A DNA stretch of 64,000 nucleotides from Progne subis subis (taxonomy: Eukaryota; Chordata; Aves; Passeriformes; Hirundinidae), in contig JAKJHU010000567.1 of assembly GCA_022316685.1 (NCBI GenBank), positions 83,192-147,191 on the forward strand, in the 5' to 3' direction. A program made the position numbers and the translations under genes. Under the pieces are notes generated by a model, which was given only the letters and a program-made list of their open reading frames with translations, had not been told where the DNA came from and did no database searches. This document shows positions 23,101-34,940 of the stretch, one piece after another. The first letter of the stretch is position 1, and every line of letters starts with the position of its first letter.

Positions 23101-25012
23101 GAATTTCCTCAAACCAAAGATTCTTACAAGTCCAGGCACTTTTCGTTTATTAACTAAACCATTTAGTAGCCTAGCTAAGGGTATTTTCTTGATGCTTGGA
23201 CCTACATAACATTTTCCTTGCTGACTGTTTCAGGTGTAATTAATTGTGAACAGTGTGGTTTCTCCAAGACAGGCAATGTCTTCTTTCTCAGCATCTTCCC
23301 AATCAAAGCCTGCACAGAAATAAGCTTTCTATTTTTATCATGGGTCAGAAGCACATCTTGTGCCGATTAACACAGCTGCACTGAAGGCTTAGATACAGCC
23401 TCACACAGAGGCCACTATCCAGCAATGACAAGTTTGAATTGTCAGATTACATGACAAACGTGTGAACGTATTTTAGGTGTCCCAGAATGATTTTATGTCT
23501 TTCTGGGGATGCTAAATGTGAGTAGAAAGACCCTTCCACAACTGATTTTCTGGAAAGAGCAATGTTGAAGATGACAAAATTGAATGAGTTTCCTGTAAAC
23601 AAAGTTTTTCTTGTGGGATCTCAAACTGAAGAAAATTAATTTTAACTTAGTGATTTAGGATTTCATCTATTAAGAAGTGCTGTGCCATGTCTGGCAAGGA
23701 ATATTTGCAGCACCAAGCAGTTCTGGGTTTGTTGTTGTTGTTGGTTTGTTTTTTTTGTTTTTTTTTTAAGAAGGCTTTCAGTAATAGAAGTGAAGTAACT
23801 GCAGTTATCTGTAGCTGGGAAACTGATGACTCAGACCCCATTCATGCATTTGAAAGACTTTTATGAAACTCATCAGAGCCCTGGATCTGTAGAGGAATTT
23901 GAAGTCAGACTTCACACACAAGGATTCCTGCAATGGTGTCTAATGATTGTCCCATAGCACATCACAAATGGAATACCCTTTTGGAGGTTTTCTTTAATCT
24001 TTGGGTGGTTAGTCTACAGCAAAGATCAGGAATAGGGAATTTCACCATTTCTTTTATCTACAGAGGTGTATCAGCAGGTTAAAAAAGAACTGCTGAAGCA
24101 GCACTCTGCCTTAGAAGGGGAAAGAAAGTATTGGAGTTTGCTTTGACCTTGCTACACCCCAGTGTGTAACCATTTGTAACTGGTGACATTTTCCCATCAA
24201 TAACAAAAGGGTATATTCCAAACTCGATGAACAAGACTAGAGCTGCATAGCTCCCATGAATGCTAATAGGAATACAGCCTTTCTCTGTTCCCATGTAAGT
24301 TACTTTGCATATCCTAATAGTACATTCTCAATGAGCAGCAGGGTCAGTGTTAATCACGCCATGGCATTCCAGCAGCATCTGCATGGATCTGTATCACATT
24401 CCTCTTGGTCATGTTTTTTCTTGTGTGGCCTGATCAGAGTTAGGAAGTTAAGTATACATGTAGAAATATTAGGAAGATCTTAAGAAATTATTAGAAACGA
24501 GTTATAATGAAGCTGTAGAAGGGTTGATATAATTTGTTAGTAATTTTTTATTAAAATCCCAAACATATTCTTTCCATCTGGAAGTTACCCCATGTCATGT
24601 GCTGCCACTGTTTTTGTAAGTCATTCTATGATTTGGTACCACCAGTCTAGATTTGCAATTACATAGCTAGTTAAAGTGTCTAAATGTATGTTGACTTGCT
24701 TGAATGGCATGATAAATTATGACTCATTAAGAGATTCACAGAGAAATTATATACAGCCTTTGTCTGCCTCTGCTTCCCTGCTTGGTAATTGGGAATAGTA
24801 GAAAAATTGTAGGAAATAGTAATGTTAAGGTAGCTCTGCAACTCCAGTAAAGACCAGAGGAAGTTATTAAGACATGTCCATAAGATGCAATAAGAGGAAT
24901 TTCTTAAGATCTCTATAAAAGCATGCAGAAGCAAATTATGCTAAATCTACAGACACTGCATAGTCTGTTCTCAAGTGGAAATATTTGCATGTATACATTC
25001 AGCAATTATTAT

Positions 25013-25085
25013 AGAATCATTTAAGTTGGAAAAGACCCTTAATATCACTAAGTCCAACCATTCATCCTCAAAACTACCGCACACC
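25013..25085 (-). mobile_element. CR1 fragment, minus strand
   Basis: A short stretch reading atagaatcatttaagttgg, then aaaagacccttaatatcact and aagtccaaccattcatcc. This is the reverse complement of the CR1 3' terminus. Only the last 70 or so bases remain. Confidence 0.8.
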
Positions 25086-25187
25086 CTTTTTAGTTAGCAA
25101 GGCTCCAACAACAAAAAAGGGTTAAAAATAACCAGAGAATTTAATTATTTAATTTATTATTGTTATGGTTTAAGTGACAGTAAATTA

Positions 25188-25261
25188 AAACAAACAAACA
25201 AAAAAACCCAAACAAACAAAAAAACCCCAACCAACCAACCAACCAAAAAAACCCCACAAAC

Positions 25262-25296
<35 letters not shown>
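25188..25296. repeat. C/A-rich simple repeat
   Basis: A low-complexity tract of aacaaacaaaaaaaccc and aaccaaccaacc units. It has the same character, in reverse complement, as the T/G-rich tracts elsewhere in the window. Confidence 0.9.
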
Positions 25297-25297
<1 letters not shown>

Positions 25298-25726
25298 GGA
25301 TCGAGACTGTGTTTTCCCTATGCAATATTTTACATATTTGCTGTTCCCCTTTGGTTACTTGACAGGAATCAGTAAGTTTTTAAATTAATCGTATTCATTT
25401 AGAATTAATTTAATTTAATTCATAATAGAAATATGCTATGTGCCTTCCACAATGCAGCCAGTAGGGTGCATTGACTGTTTGATATTTTATTTTCAAAAAC
25501 TGTAAATAACTGAATATTTGTTTCTGACTTACTGCTTAAGTACCCTCTGAATAAGAAAATTTATCAGGCAGTACATTCAGTTATGGTAAGAATTATGGAA
25601 AAATGCAGTATAGTTTCTTGAAAATTTCTTTCAAATTGTTCACGGATGGATTTTGATATTAGATTTGGAATTCCTATCTATTGATGAATAACTATTTTGG
25701 TAGTGTAATAATTGAAATTATTTTTG

Positions 25727-25800
25727 TGGTGGGTTGTGGTGGGATTTTTTGGTTGGTTTGTTTGTTTAGGGTTTTTTTTGTTGGTTTGGTTTTTTTGTTT

Positions 25801-25847
<47 letters not shown>

Positions 25848-25862
25848 TTGGTTGGTTGGTTT
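25727..25862. repeat. T/G-rich tract with T44
   Basis: A T/G-rich region with ggtttgtttgtttag-type units runs into an uninterrupted T44 (25803-25846) and ends in (GGTT)n. Open frames across it are spurious. Confidence 0.95.
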
Positions 25863-28800
25863 TTGACTCTTGATTATTTGCTGTAATGATTATCATAGAT
25901 TCTTTCTAATTTTTAATGGATGCCTGCAATAAATTCAATCAACAGTGGTTACTATTTCATATGTTTTCCCTGAGTAAAGTAAAGAAACCTTTCAGTATTT
26001 ATCGTGGTTTTGTCTGAGGGAATATTTGCACTGTCCTCAAGTCATCTCATATTTTTTCAATTTATCAAGCATTCAGAATTTGTTGGCTTTTGTTTTCTGC
26101 TTTCTCTAGGTCTCAGTTTTGGGGAATTTGATTTATTTAGATCCTCTTTGGGTTTCAGCATTGTTTTAAAATGCAGACACCAGTATTTATGCAATTTCAA
26201 ATATCCATCCCCTTAGTGCCATGTAGAAAAGTAATTCCACCACCTCAACTACTTGTCACTAATCTGCTGTGGATGTATCTGAGGATGTTTGTTTTCTCTT
26301 TCCTAGTCACAGAATCACATTGGACACTTATGGTGAGCTGCTCCTCTGCTTGGGTTTCTTCAGATGAAAATGATTCAGAAGACCTTTATTTTAGCTTTGA
26401 AGGTATTCAGCAGTGTTAATATGACTTGTTTTGATGGAACCAACTTAACCAGGTGAGTTGTATTACTGTGGTACTCTCATTGCCTTTCCACTAATGTTGA
26501 CATCATAAACAGTGTTTTGTATTTACAGGGAGTATGCGTTGATGAGATCTATTTTTAACTCTTGCTGAACTACATAATACAAATATTTTCACGTTTTCAT
26601 AATGAAATTTTGTGACGGTGACAAAATATACTTGAGTCTCCACATCTTCCTCTCAGTTATTTTTGATGATCAGTGTGATTTGTCCTAAGAGCCACACCAG
26701 GTAAGAATTACAGGAGGAGTGGAAAAGCTCTGATGACTGCAACTGACTTTGGTACAGATTGGCATAAAAAAGGTGCAAAATGCTGCTGGATCCTGGGCCA
26801 GTGGGGCAAACCTAAGGCTGCAATCAGCTTCAGTGTGGATCCCCCTCCAGCAGGGATGCCTGCAGGGTACATCTAGCCCGAAGGAAGGGGATATTCACTT
26901 TTGGATGGGTGAGTAAAAGCAGTAATGGTCACATACGGAGATAAAATCCTAAAGTAGCTGCATAAGTGCATTGTTGCTTTGTAACTATGCATTCGGTAAG
27001 GCCAAAGCCTGTAAACCTATATGTTTCTGAGCTTGCTAATATTACAACCCTTTAAACCTGCTTATATTATATACCATATTGACAAAAGTTGTATCTTAAT
27101 TGATACAGAATTTCCTCACTTAGAAATTTCTACAGTGGATGTATTCTATATTGGTACATTGTTACCTACAGCTACAGCTGAAAAAGCTTTCTCTGGAAAA
27201 CTGTCCTTTGATGTCATTCCACTGAGTGGGAAAGTGCCCTCATACTGGCCTCAGTACCCCTGCAATCCTGTCAGCTCTGCAGCTGACTCTTCCATGCCTC
27301 TACTGTTCTTACCATGTCAACAGAGGCCTATAGGCAAGGAAGGGTGTTCTCTGAAATATCCTAGCATTACTTTTATCCTTTCTTTTAAGCTGCTTTTGGC
27401 TGGAATAGTGATATATGCTGAGCAGCCTTTTATCAAAGGAGAAGGAATAGTAGAAGGGAGTGGGAGCAGGACCTGGGAGGCTGTCTCATGGTAAACTGTC
27501 TGATTCAGAGTAATGAAAAATCTTTGATATAGAAATAGGTGTGACATCTCCAGCGTGCTATATTGACAAATATTTGAACTCTGTGTTTAATGTGCATTCA
27601 ATTTTCACATATATAAGGACATGGGAATGTAAATGAAACTGATGGATTAATGCTCTCTGCTTGTGATATTAGTAATAATATTGTAGTTGTAAACATCTTA
27701 CTATGTTTGCTTTCAAATTTTCAATATAAAATTGATGACAACAAAAATATATATAGCTATTTGTAATCTCAAATACTTATCGGTATACTGCTTAAAAAAT
27801 GGGTTTTTTTCATACAAAACATGTTTATTTCAATTTTACCTCTGTTGTTTTTAGGTAAGTATGGTGTATTTTAACACATATGAAAGTACTTGTAAAATAA
27901 ATCATCCCATTCAATTTTTTAAAGCACTTAACATATGATTACAAATATTCAGTTTATATCAAATTCGAGAATGATCTAGTAGAAAGAGACTCTTTGAAGG
28001 GAGCATTTTCATGAATTTTAAAATAGATTCCTCTTACATTGTTTTCTTCCAACTTCTTTCTTTCTGTTTGATTCAGCTTCTATACGGGACAGCAAAACAT
28101 GTCGGAAACCTTTAAGTTCTTTCAGAGAGTATCAGGCATAGGAATGCAAATGCATTACTAGTAATCTTTATCAGGAGAGACAGTAACATAGCCCACATGG
28201 CATCAGTAAAGTGTTTACAAGATATTAATATGTCTACAGTGACAAGTTGTGTTCAGTGGGAAGCAACAAGGAGTTTGTTTTATTAGTTTTCCTCCTCCCT
28301 CAGGTAATAAATCTTAAAAGCTTCAATATTGATTCAATGAAATGAATGGTTGAATCGTTCTGGAGAGGGTCTGACAAGTGGACAAATGCTTCCATGGTTA
28401 CATTGAGCTATGTGGTATGGTTACTGAGCTTTGCTAGTTTCCTCCCTCTGCCACTGAAGTAAAATAACAAGCCACAGGGAAGCACCACACATGGTGAGCT
28501 TAAACTGGAAACAACTTAAAAAGATCAAGTCAGATGATCTTATACAGATTTTAACAATATGGCGTTTATTATTTCGTACTCTCTGCCCTAAACATGCATT
28601 TCAATAGTTTCTCCTTCATATATCACTTTCCCATGTAATGTTTTATTTCTTGTCTGAACAACCTCTCTTTTCGATTTGGAATACCATAAATTAAAAGACC
28701 ATGTGAAAATGTGTTTCATAGCACTGTTACATGACTTACGTTTTTGTAGGAATATTTATATATTAAATGGTGTGTCTGCATCAATGTGGGCATCTGCAAT

Positions 28801-31439
28801 ACCTAGACAACAAATAACAGATCATGTTTAGAACTTTCGTAAGTAGTTACTTTATGAGGCTTTGCAATATAAACATAATTAAGTGGTTTTATTTTTAATC
28901 TGCTTGCAATTGAGTTACTCAAATTTTAGGTGTCACAGGGAATAAATTATTAAAAATGCATAACATTTTTGAAAAAAGCAATACATAACAATGACATACA
29001 ACTATTTCATTAGAAATAACATTAAAAATGTTGCAGATCAAGCATTATATTAGTAGAAAGAAATCCTGACTGTCTTCAAAGCACAAAGTGTAAATGAAAC
29101 AAAAAACAGATGTATTGACAATAGTTACATTTTTTCCCTTAGAGACCAACTCCAAAATAAGCACATTTTCCTCTGTATTAGCATTGTTCTGTTGTTTTCT
29201 CCTGTGTGTGCTTGACAGTCCTCAGACACAGCATCTCAGCATCAGAATGCTAAATTGCTTCAGTGCCTCTTTCTAGAGTCAAGGATGAATGCCAGGACTC
29301 CACACAGCCAGGAAAATAAGTTCATAAACACGGAAGATAGTGACTTCTGGGACAAAAATCTTGGTCTTAAAGCTTTCCATGGAAAGTTTGTATTTGTTAT
29401 AGGTACTTAATTTCACAGTTACTCAAGTAATTTGTCTTTGATCTTGAGGGGGATGAGTTTATCAATTAGAAAAAATTTCAATGTTTCACTTAAAAAAAGA
29501 AGAGTCAATTCTTAAGTTGAAAAACATAGGGGATTTTGTGTCTCCAAGTAGTTTCCAAACAGAATGCCAAGTTATGAGTTGGGAAAGCAAATTAAGTTGT
29601 ATGCAGCATCTGGAATCCTCTTGCTTTTATCTTTAAAGAGTCTTTGAGGACTTTGAAATTAAGAGCAAATTAGATGCAAGAGATTATGGAGAGGTTTTAA
29701 TATATATATTACATCTTACCTTCAGAAAAATGGGCTTTTGGTAACCATTCTATTTGAGTTTACAGTCCAGTGCTTGGCATGCTCAGAAGTTGGGTGTTTT
29801 GATGGATATTTTATGAGAAAACAACTTATTTGCCTGATAGGTTCTGCATTGTCAGTGACATGCTACAAATGAAGAGCTGAACACACCTGAAGAAACAAGA
29901 CTTCATTTAGCAACAGTAACTGCAAAATAGTAGCAGCAGGCAGCTCTTGACAAATTCTTATATAGCTGTTTCTCCCTGTGGCACACGAGCCAGTAAAAAT
30001 ACACTGTGGTTTGAAATGAGCTATGTAACATTGCAAGACCAAACCAACCCTTCACAGATGACATTGTCCTTGCATCATTAGAGTGACACAAAATGACCTA
30101 AATTGTATCAAAATGGCATGATGGAGCTTGATCACCCAAATCTAAGATGCACTAAGTTGAAACAAAGCAGTCATTTTTTCATAAATTGTTTATTTTTAGT
30201 TCAGTTTAATGTATTTAAATTAATATTTTTAAAAAGCAATGTCACTTTTTGTGGAAGTCTTGTCAAATGTGAGTTCATTAATCAAAAATTATGATTATAT
30301 GAATAGTGTTTCTACTGTAATGTCTGTTAAAATATAGCAGCCTTTAATGAGGAGATGCTAGGAACCATTTACTTTTTCCTAATAATAGGAATAATTCAAT
30401 TTTTGTTAAAAGTTCTTTTAAAATGTTAATATCAGCATGCGTTAGCTGCATGCAAGTAAGGAGCTCTACCATAAAAAGTAACCTTTACGAAGTTGATCAT
30501 TGGAAGCATATACAAATTAGTGTTTGTCCATTGAAAAAGAGCACAATGGGCTTGGAAGTTCTCATTTTTCAGTTTCTTAAATCCTGGACATTTTTACAAA
30601 ATAGAAGATTGAAGTCTGATTTTACCTACATATGTCTGCAAATGAACTAGTCTGGCATAAACCGCTCAGTCAGAAGCATAATACTCAATTTTTTTCATTC
30701 CATCTTCTCAGTTTACGAGCATTGTTTGCATTTGTCTATTTTTTTCTCCTTCCTGCATATGTTTGTTTATTCATCAGGAACCTATGCAGTAAATTCAAGA
30801 TTATAATATTAAAGCATTTCCAGCCCAACAAAAGGATGTGGTAAATTTCAGTAAAAAGAGCAGTATAAGTGCTTGACATTAGGTGACTTTTGGCAGTGGT
30901 TGTGCATTTCTCTGGCAGGGGTGGCTGGATAGGAGTCTCCAGAGAGTGCAGGTGGAACAACCAAAAAGTTGTTCAGAAACCTAATTTCACATTTTGAAGA
31001 AGAGACAACCCAACTGTGATCCTAAGCTGCTATGGGATAGCAGCTCAGAAACCTGCTAGTACAGACTAGTCAGGCTGTGAGATAAATGCACCCCTTTGGT
31101 ATAAGTTTTGTTCAGTTCTGCCCTCTTTTGAGGCCTGACTTAGCGTAGAAGACTATGCTACTAAAGTAATGTTCTATACTCCTGGCTGCTGTTTCTTTCA
31201 ATTCTTCCAGTTGGATGTGGTCCCCAGTGTGAATCACACTAAATAATAAGAGAGAAAAGGCGAATGCAACCTAGATGTAGTAAAACAAACAAACATCTGT
31301 ACAGAATCAAAAATCAAGCTACAGCCGCACATGCACAGGGAAGGATATTAGTGCTTGTGGCCGTCTCTATCCTGCTTTGTCTTGCAAAAATGCAAAAATG
31401 ATCAGCATCATGGACCATCATTCAAAGAAAATCCACTCA

Positions 31440-31620
31440 AAAAAGCCCCCCCCCAACCAAAACAGAAAACAGAAGAAAAAAACAAAACAACCAACCAACC
31501 AAAAAACCAACCAACCCACAAAACAAAAACAAAACAAATCAAACAATAATCCTAACAAACAAACATAAAACAAAAAACAAACAAACAACCACAAAAAAAC
31601 AAACCAAAACAACCAACAGC
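31440..31620. repeat. C/A-rich low-complexity tract
   Basis: About 180 bases of caaaac, caaccaacc and aaacaaac units. Open frames on both strands here are compositional. Confidence 0.9.
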
Positions 31621-33357
31621 TGACTACCAAGACCAAGTGAATTTCTTGTAGGAAAATATTTTATATCTTGTGATTGGTCTATGAAGAAAGGAGCAAGATC
31701 AGCTTTAGTGTCTGCCTATAGCTGGTGGATGTTAACTATTTTTGAAGTGCATCATATTGGAGAGATTGATTTGTACGTAAGAGGCAAAAATAACTTGTCT
31801 GTTATATCATGACTAAGCATTGATCTATGAAAGAGCTATGCACATGCTTATTGTTCCTCATTCTGAGTAGCTGAGCCTGCTTCAGCTAAAGCACCAGAAA
31901 AGGTGATAGATAAATACCTAGATACCTTTGCAGGACCAAAATTTTTTGAATCTCTTTTTTTGATACTTGCGTCCAAATAAGTGCTTAGCCCAGAATTCTG
32001 AACTTTGGATGTTGCAAGTGAAAACAAAGGTGAATTTTAGTGGCATTTATGAATAGATATTTTATTATAGCATTTAATTTTGATTTCTGATATTTGTAGA
32101 TTAATATTTCAGTACCTCTTACTGAAAATCAAATGTACTAATGTAACACAAAAATTTTCCTTAATAGAAACAAAAATGTGAAGAAAATAGACATGCCTGA
32201 AAAACCTTTGTTAGGTTTTTTTTCCTCTTGCTCCTTTAAGTCAAGTGTTCTTTCTCAAGGATTTGTTTCTTCTTCTAACTCCCTCTTCTGTGGTCTTTTC
32301 TTTCGTAAGATGGCAATGAAGGGAAAAGGTTTCAAAACAAACAAACAAACGGGAGTCCATTGTTTCTGGTGCTCTTAGTATTTGTTTACTTGCAGGAGAG
32401 CCATTTTTTGCTTAGAGAGTTTTAATGATTTCAAAACAAAAGATATCCAAACAAACAAAGAAGTGAGGGGTGTGCTTAATACACCTTATTTACTGTTTTT
32501 ATTGAAAAGAGAAGCTAAGGCTGACCTGGAGGCATAGTTCTGTGCAGTGCCAGATCTGTTTTAAGTCCAATACCTGTCCTGATTGTTTGTCTCTGACATT
32601 TGTAAGGGTTGGGAATGCAATGTGGGCTGCATGCTGACTTGTTAAAAGTGTATGTGGAGTGTCTGATATAAATCATAATCAGCCTTCCAGCTGCTTGACG
32701 ACCATCACTGATAAAATCCTATGGGAGCTTCCTCTCATCCTCAAGTGTAACAAAAGGAAGCACAAATCCCTCGAGTGGTATGATGAAAATGAAGAAACGT
32801 AATCAGGAAATCCTCATGGTTTGAGAGGAAACATGAAGTACTACGTGTTGAGTCATAGAGCACAGCAAAAAGTACAGTCATTTTGGATCTGAATGTAGTT
32901 TTGTGGAAAGAGCCCATGAGAATAACCATGTGAATTACTGAGGCCAAGTCTGAGTTCTCACTCTTCCTTAGTTTTCTAGCTCAGTAATTAGCAATGATTA
33001 ATGTGCTCAAGTCTTCTGTAATTGAGAACTAATGACTGCCAAAGCAGCCCCTCTGATAGCTGGTGGGAGGTGAGCTTTGTACAGAAACTGGATGAAAAGA
33101 GGAAAACATAAAGTATAAGCTGAAACAAGTAGAATAAAAGATAAAAATAATCTTAATATAAATATAAAAGATAAAAATATTCTTTTGGCCAGTTGATTTA
33201 AATAGGAAAAACAATATGGTATCTACATTTTGAAGCTGAAATATAATAAAAGTATGGTATTGAGAAACATGCTATTTATCTCTCATGCTTATACATTAAA
33301 TTGTGCCTGATGCCAAATTCTGCACTAATAGTAATGCCCTTTAACGGAATGCTTCTT

Positions 33358-33358
<1 letters not shown>

Positions 33359-33411
<53 letters not shown>

Positions 33412-33462
33412 TGTTGGTTTTTTTTGTTTGTTTGTTGGTTTTTTTTTTCTTTTCTTTTCTTT
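33359..33462. repeat. Poly(T) tract T52 and T/G-rich tail
   Basis: An uninterrupted run of 52 T is followed by gtgttggttttttttg units and further T. It is the longest homopolymer in the window. Confidence 0.95.
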
Positions 33463-34858
33463 TTGACAGATAAAATGGTGCTGGTGCATGTGGATTATGC
33501 ATAATAAAGTATTGATCAAAAATATGTTCACATATAAAACCAGGTGAACTAGTGCAAAAAGTGATTAAACATATAAAACAGTGTCTTGGTGTCTTGTCTT
33601 ATCAAACAGAACAACCTGAATTCCTTCTACAAGCATAGTTGTTTAGATGAAAAAAATACACTTGAGTTTTTTTAAAAAAGAGAATTTTTATAATGCTTGG
33701 TGAATCATCCAAATATTTCCTCCACTCCTACACTCTTAAGAACTGGACTTTGTTCTGATTATTAATGTCTACTTTTCCATATGCATATTAGATTATTTAT
33801 GCCTTTATCAGTTATACTGCAAATTTTTATTTGCCAACATTGATTTTCTCTGTAGCTATATACAGAGTATATAGAGAGATTCTTCTTACCTAACAAAGCT
33901 AGGTAGTAGTCTGAAGTTACTATTTGGACCCTCTCTTTGTTCAGAGGAGGGAAATAACCACCTCTTAGAAGCAGTTTATCCTGTTCTGCTGTGAGTCCAC
34001 ACTAGAGTGGATGGCTTGTTAGGTGGAATGCTTCTACATTAAAACATCATTTTTTATAAGCAAAATGCTTCTTAGTAAAATGCCTATTACTAAGTAATTT
34101 TTCTAACCTTTCATCATTCTCTAGCATCTTCTTTGCCTTTCCATGTTTGTTTACATTATTCCCAAATCATCATAACTCAGTACAAATTGATGTAGTGACC
34201 AGGCTAATGTCATCAGAAGGCAAAGAGTGTTCTAGATTGTGTGTTGGTTTTGTCTGAATACTTCTGTGCTGTATTTATTCCTTCTATCCTTTATTGGATA
34301 AGAAGAAATTTTAATACTTATTTGCTATTAAGTGGGAGAATTTCGAGGGCCAACACTGACAAGATCTGAGCATTGTCTTTGTGTCTTTCTTGTTGCTCAG
34401 GATTTGGTTGGGATGGTAGTGACAGTTAAATGTGAATTTGATATTAGCTAGAGTCTGGAATGCTTCATCTAGGATTGGAAATTGCTTCTTTAACAGAGAA
34501 TTGTTTCTCCGTACAGAGCACCAAATAACTGTGAATTAACATGAGCTGAATGTTCGGGTGCCACCAAGGACATCCAAAATCTGTCATAATCCGATAATAA
34601 AACCTGTCAATTTTGCAGTGCAGAGTAGTACAACAGTGCAGTCCAGGCTCAGTGGAAGACCTGCCAAGGCGCTGGCGGGAGGGGCTGGCTTTATCTCTAC
34701 TCCGGCAGTGTAGCGGCAACTGCTCGGCTTTGAAAAAATTTTGTCCTCTCCCATCCCACCCCCTTTTATCTCCACAGTAGTGGGAAGGCAGCAGCAGTCA
34801 GGAGAGGGAGGAGAGTGCTGGACGCTGCGCAGAACAGAGGGAGGAGTAGGAGACGGGA

Positions 34859-34877
34859 ATGCATAATGCGTGAGTGA
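34859..34877 (+). promoter_or_regulatory. ADGRV1: Two overlapping upstream ORFs in the ADGRV1 5' UTR
   Basis: ATG at 34859 encodes M-H-N-A then TGA at 34871-34873. ATG at 34866 encodes M-R-E then TGA at 34875-34877. Both would lie upstream of the ADGRV1 start at 34919 if the transcript begins left of them, and could reduce translation of the main frame. Confidence 0.45.
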
Positions 34878-34918
34878 CAGAGGGCGTGCAGGCGGCTGGC
34901 GGAGTCCAGAGGACGCGG

Positions 34919-34940
34919 ATGTTCCTGTCCCAGGGTCCAG
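34919..34940 (+). CDS. ADGRV1: ADGRV1 coding exon 1 (22 nt)
   Basis: ATG at 34919 opens M-F-L-S-Q-G-P and one base of the next codon, before donor GTGCGT. Spliced to GG-ATG at 46419 it gives MFLSQGPGMPSAS, parallel to the human start MSVFLGPGMPSAS. That agreement in length, phase and the GPG/MPSAS join is the evidence. An alternative start is the Met at 46421, just before the hydrophobic core of the signal peptide. Confidence 0.85.

Larger units (their letters stand above)
21531..34500. other. Intergenic region between LYSMD3 and ADGRV1
   Basis: Thirteen kilobases of AT-rich sequence between two divergent genes. It contains a G20 run, a TA/TG microsatellite, T/G-rich and C/A-rich tracts, a CR1 scrap, a possible LTR near 22.85 kb and the T52 tract at 33.36 kb. 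No exon with recognisable homology was found. A 157-aa open frame at 27021-27494 is the longest outside the CpG island but matches nothing I know. Confidence 0.6.

Noticed and set aside
34587..34592. TAATCC, a CRX-type photoreceptor motif upstream of ADGRV1
   Set aside because: A six-base motif is expected by chance every few kilobases, so it is not evidence of photoreceptor control without further sites or conservation.
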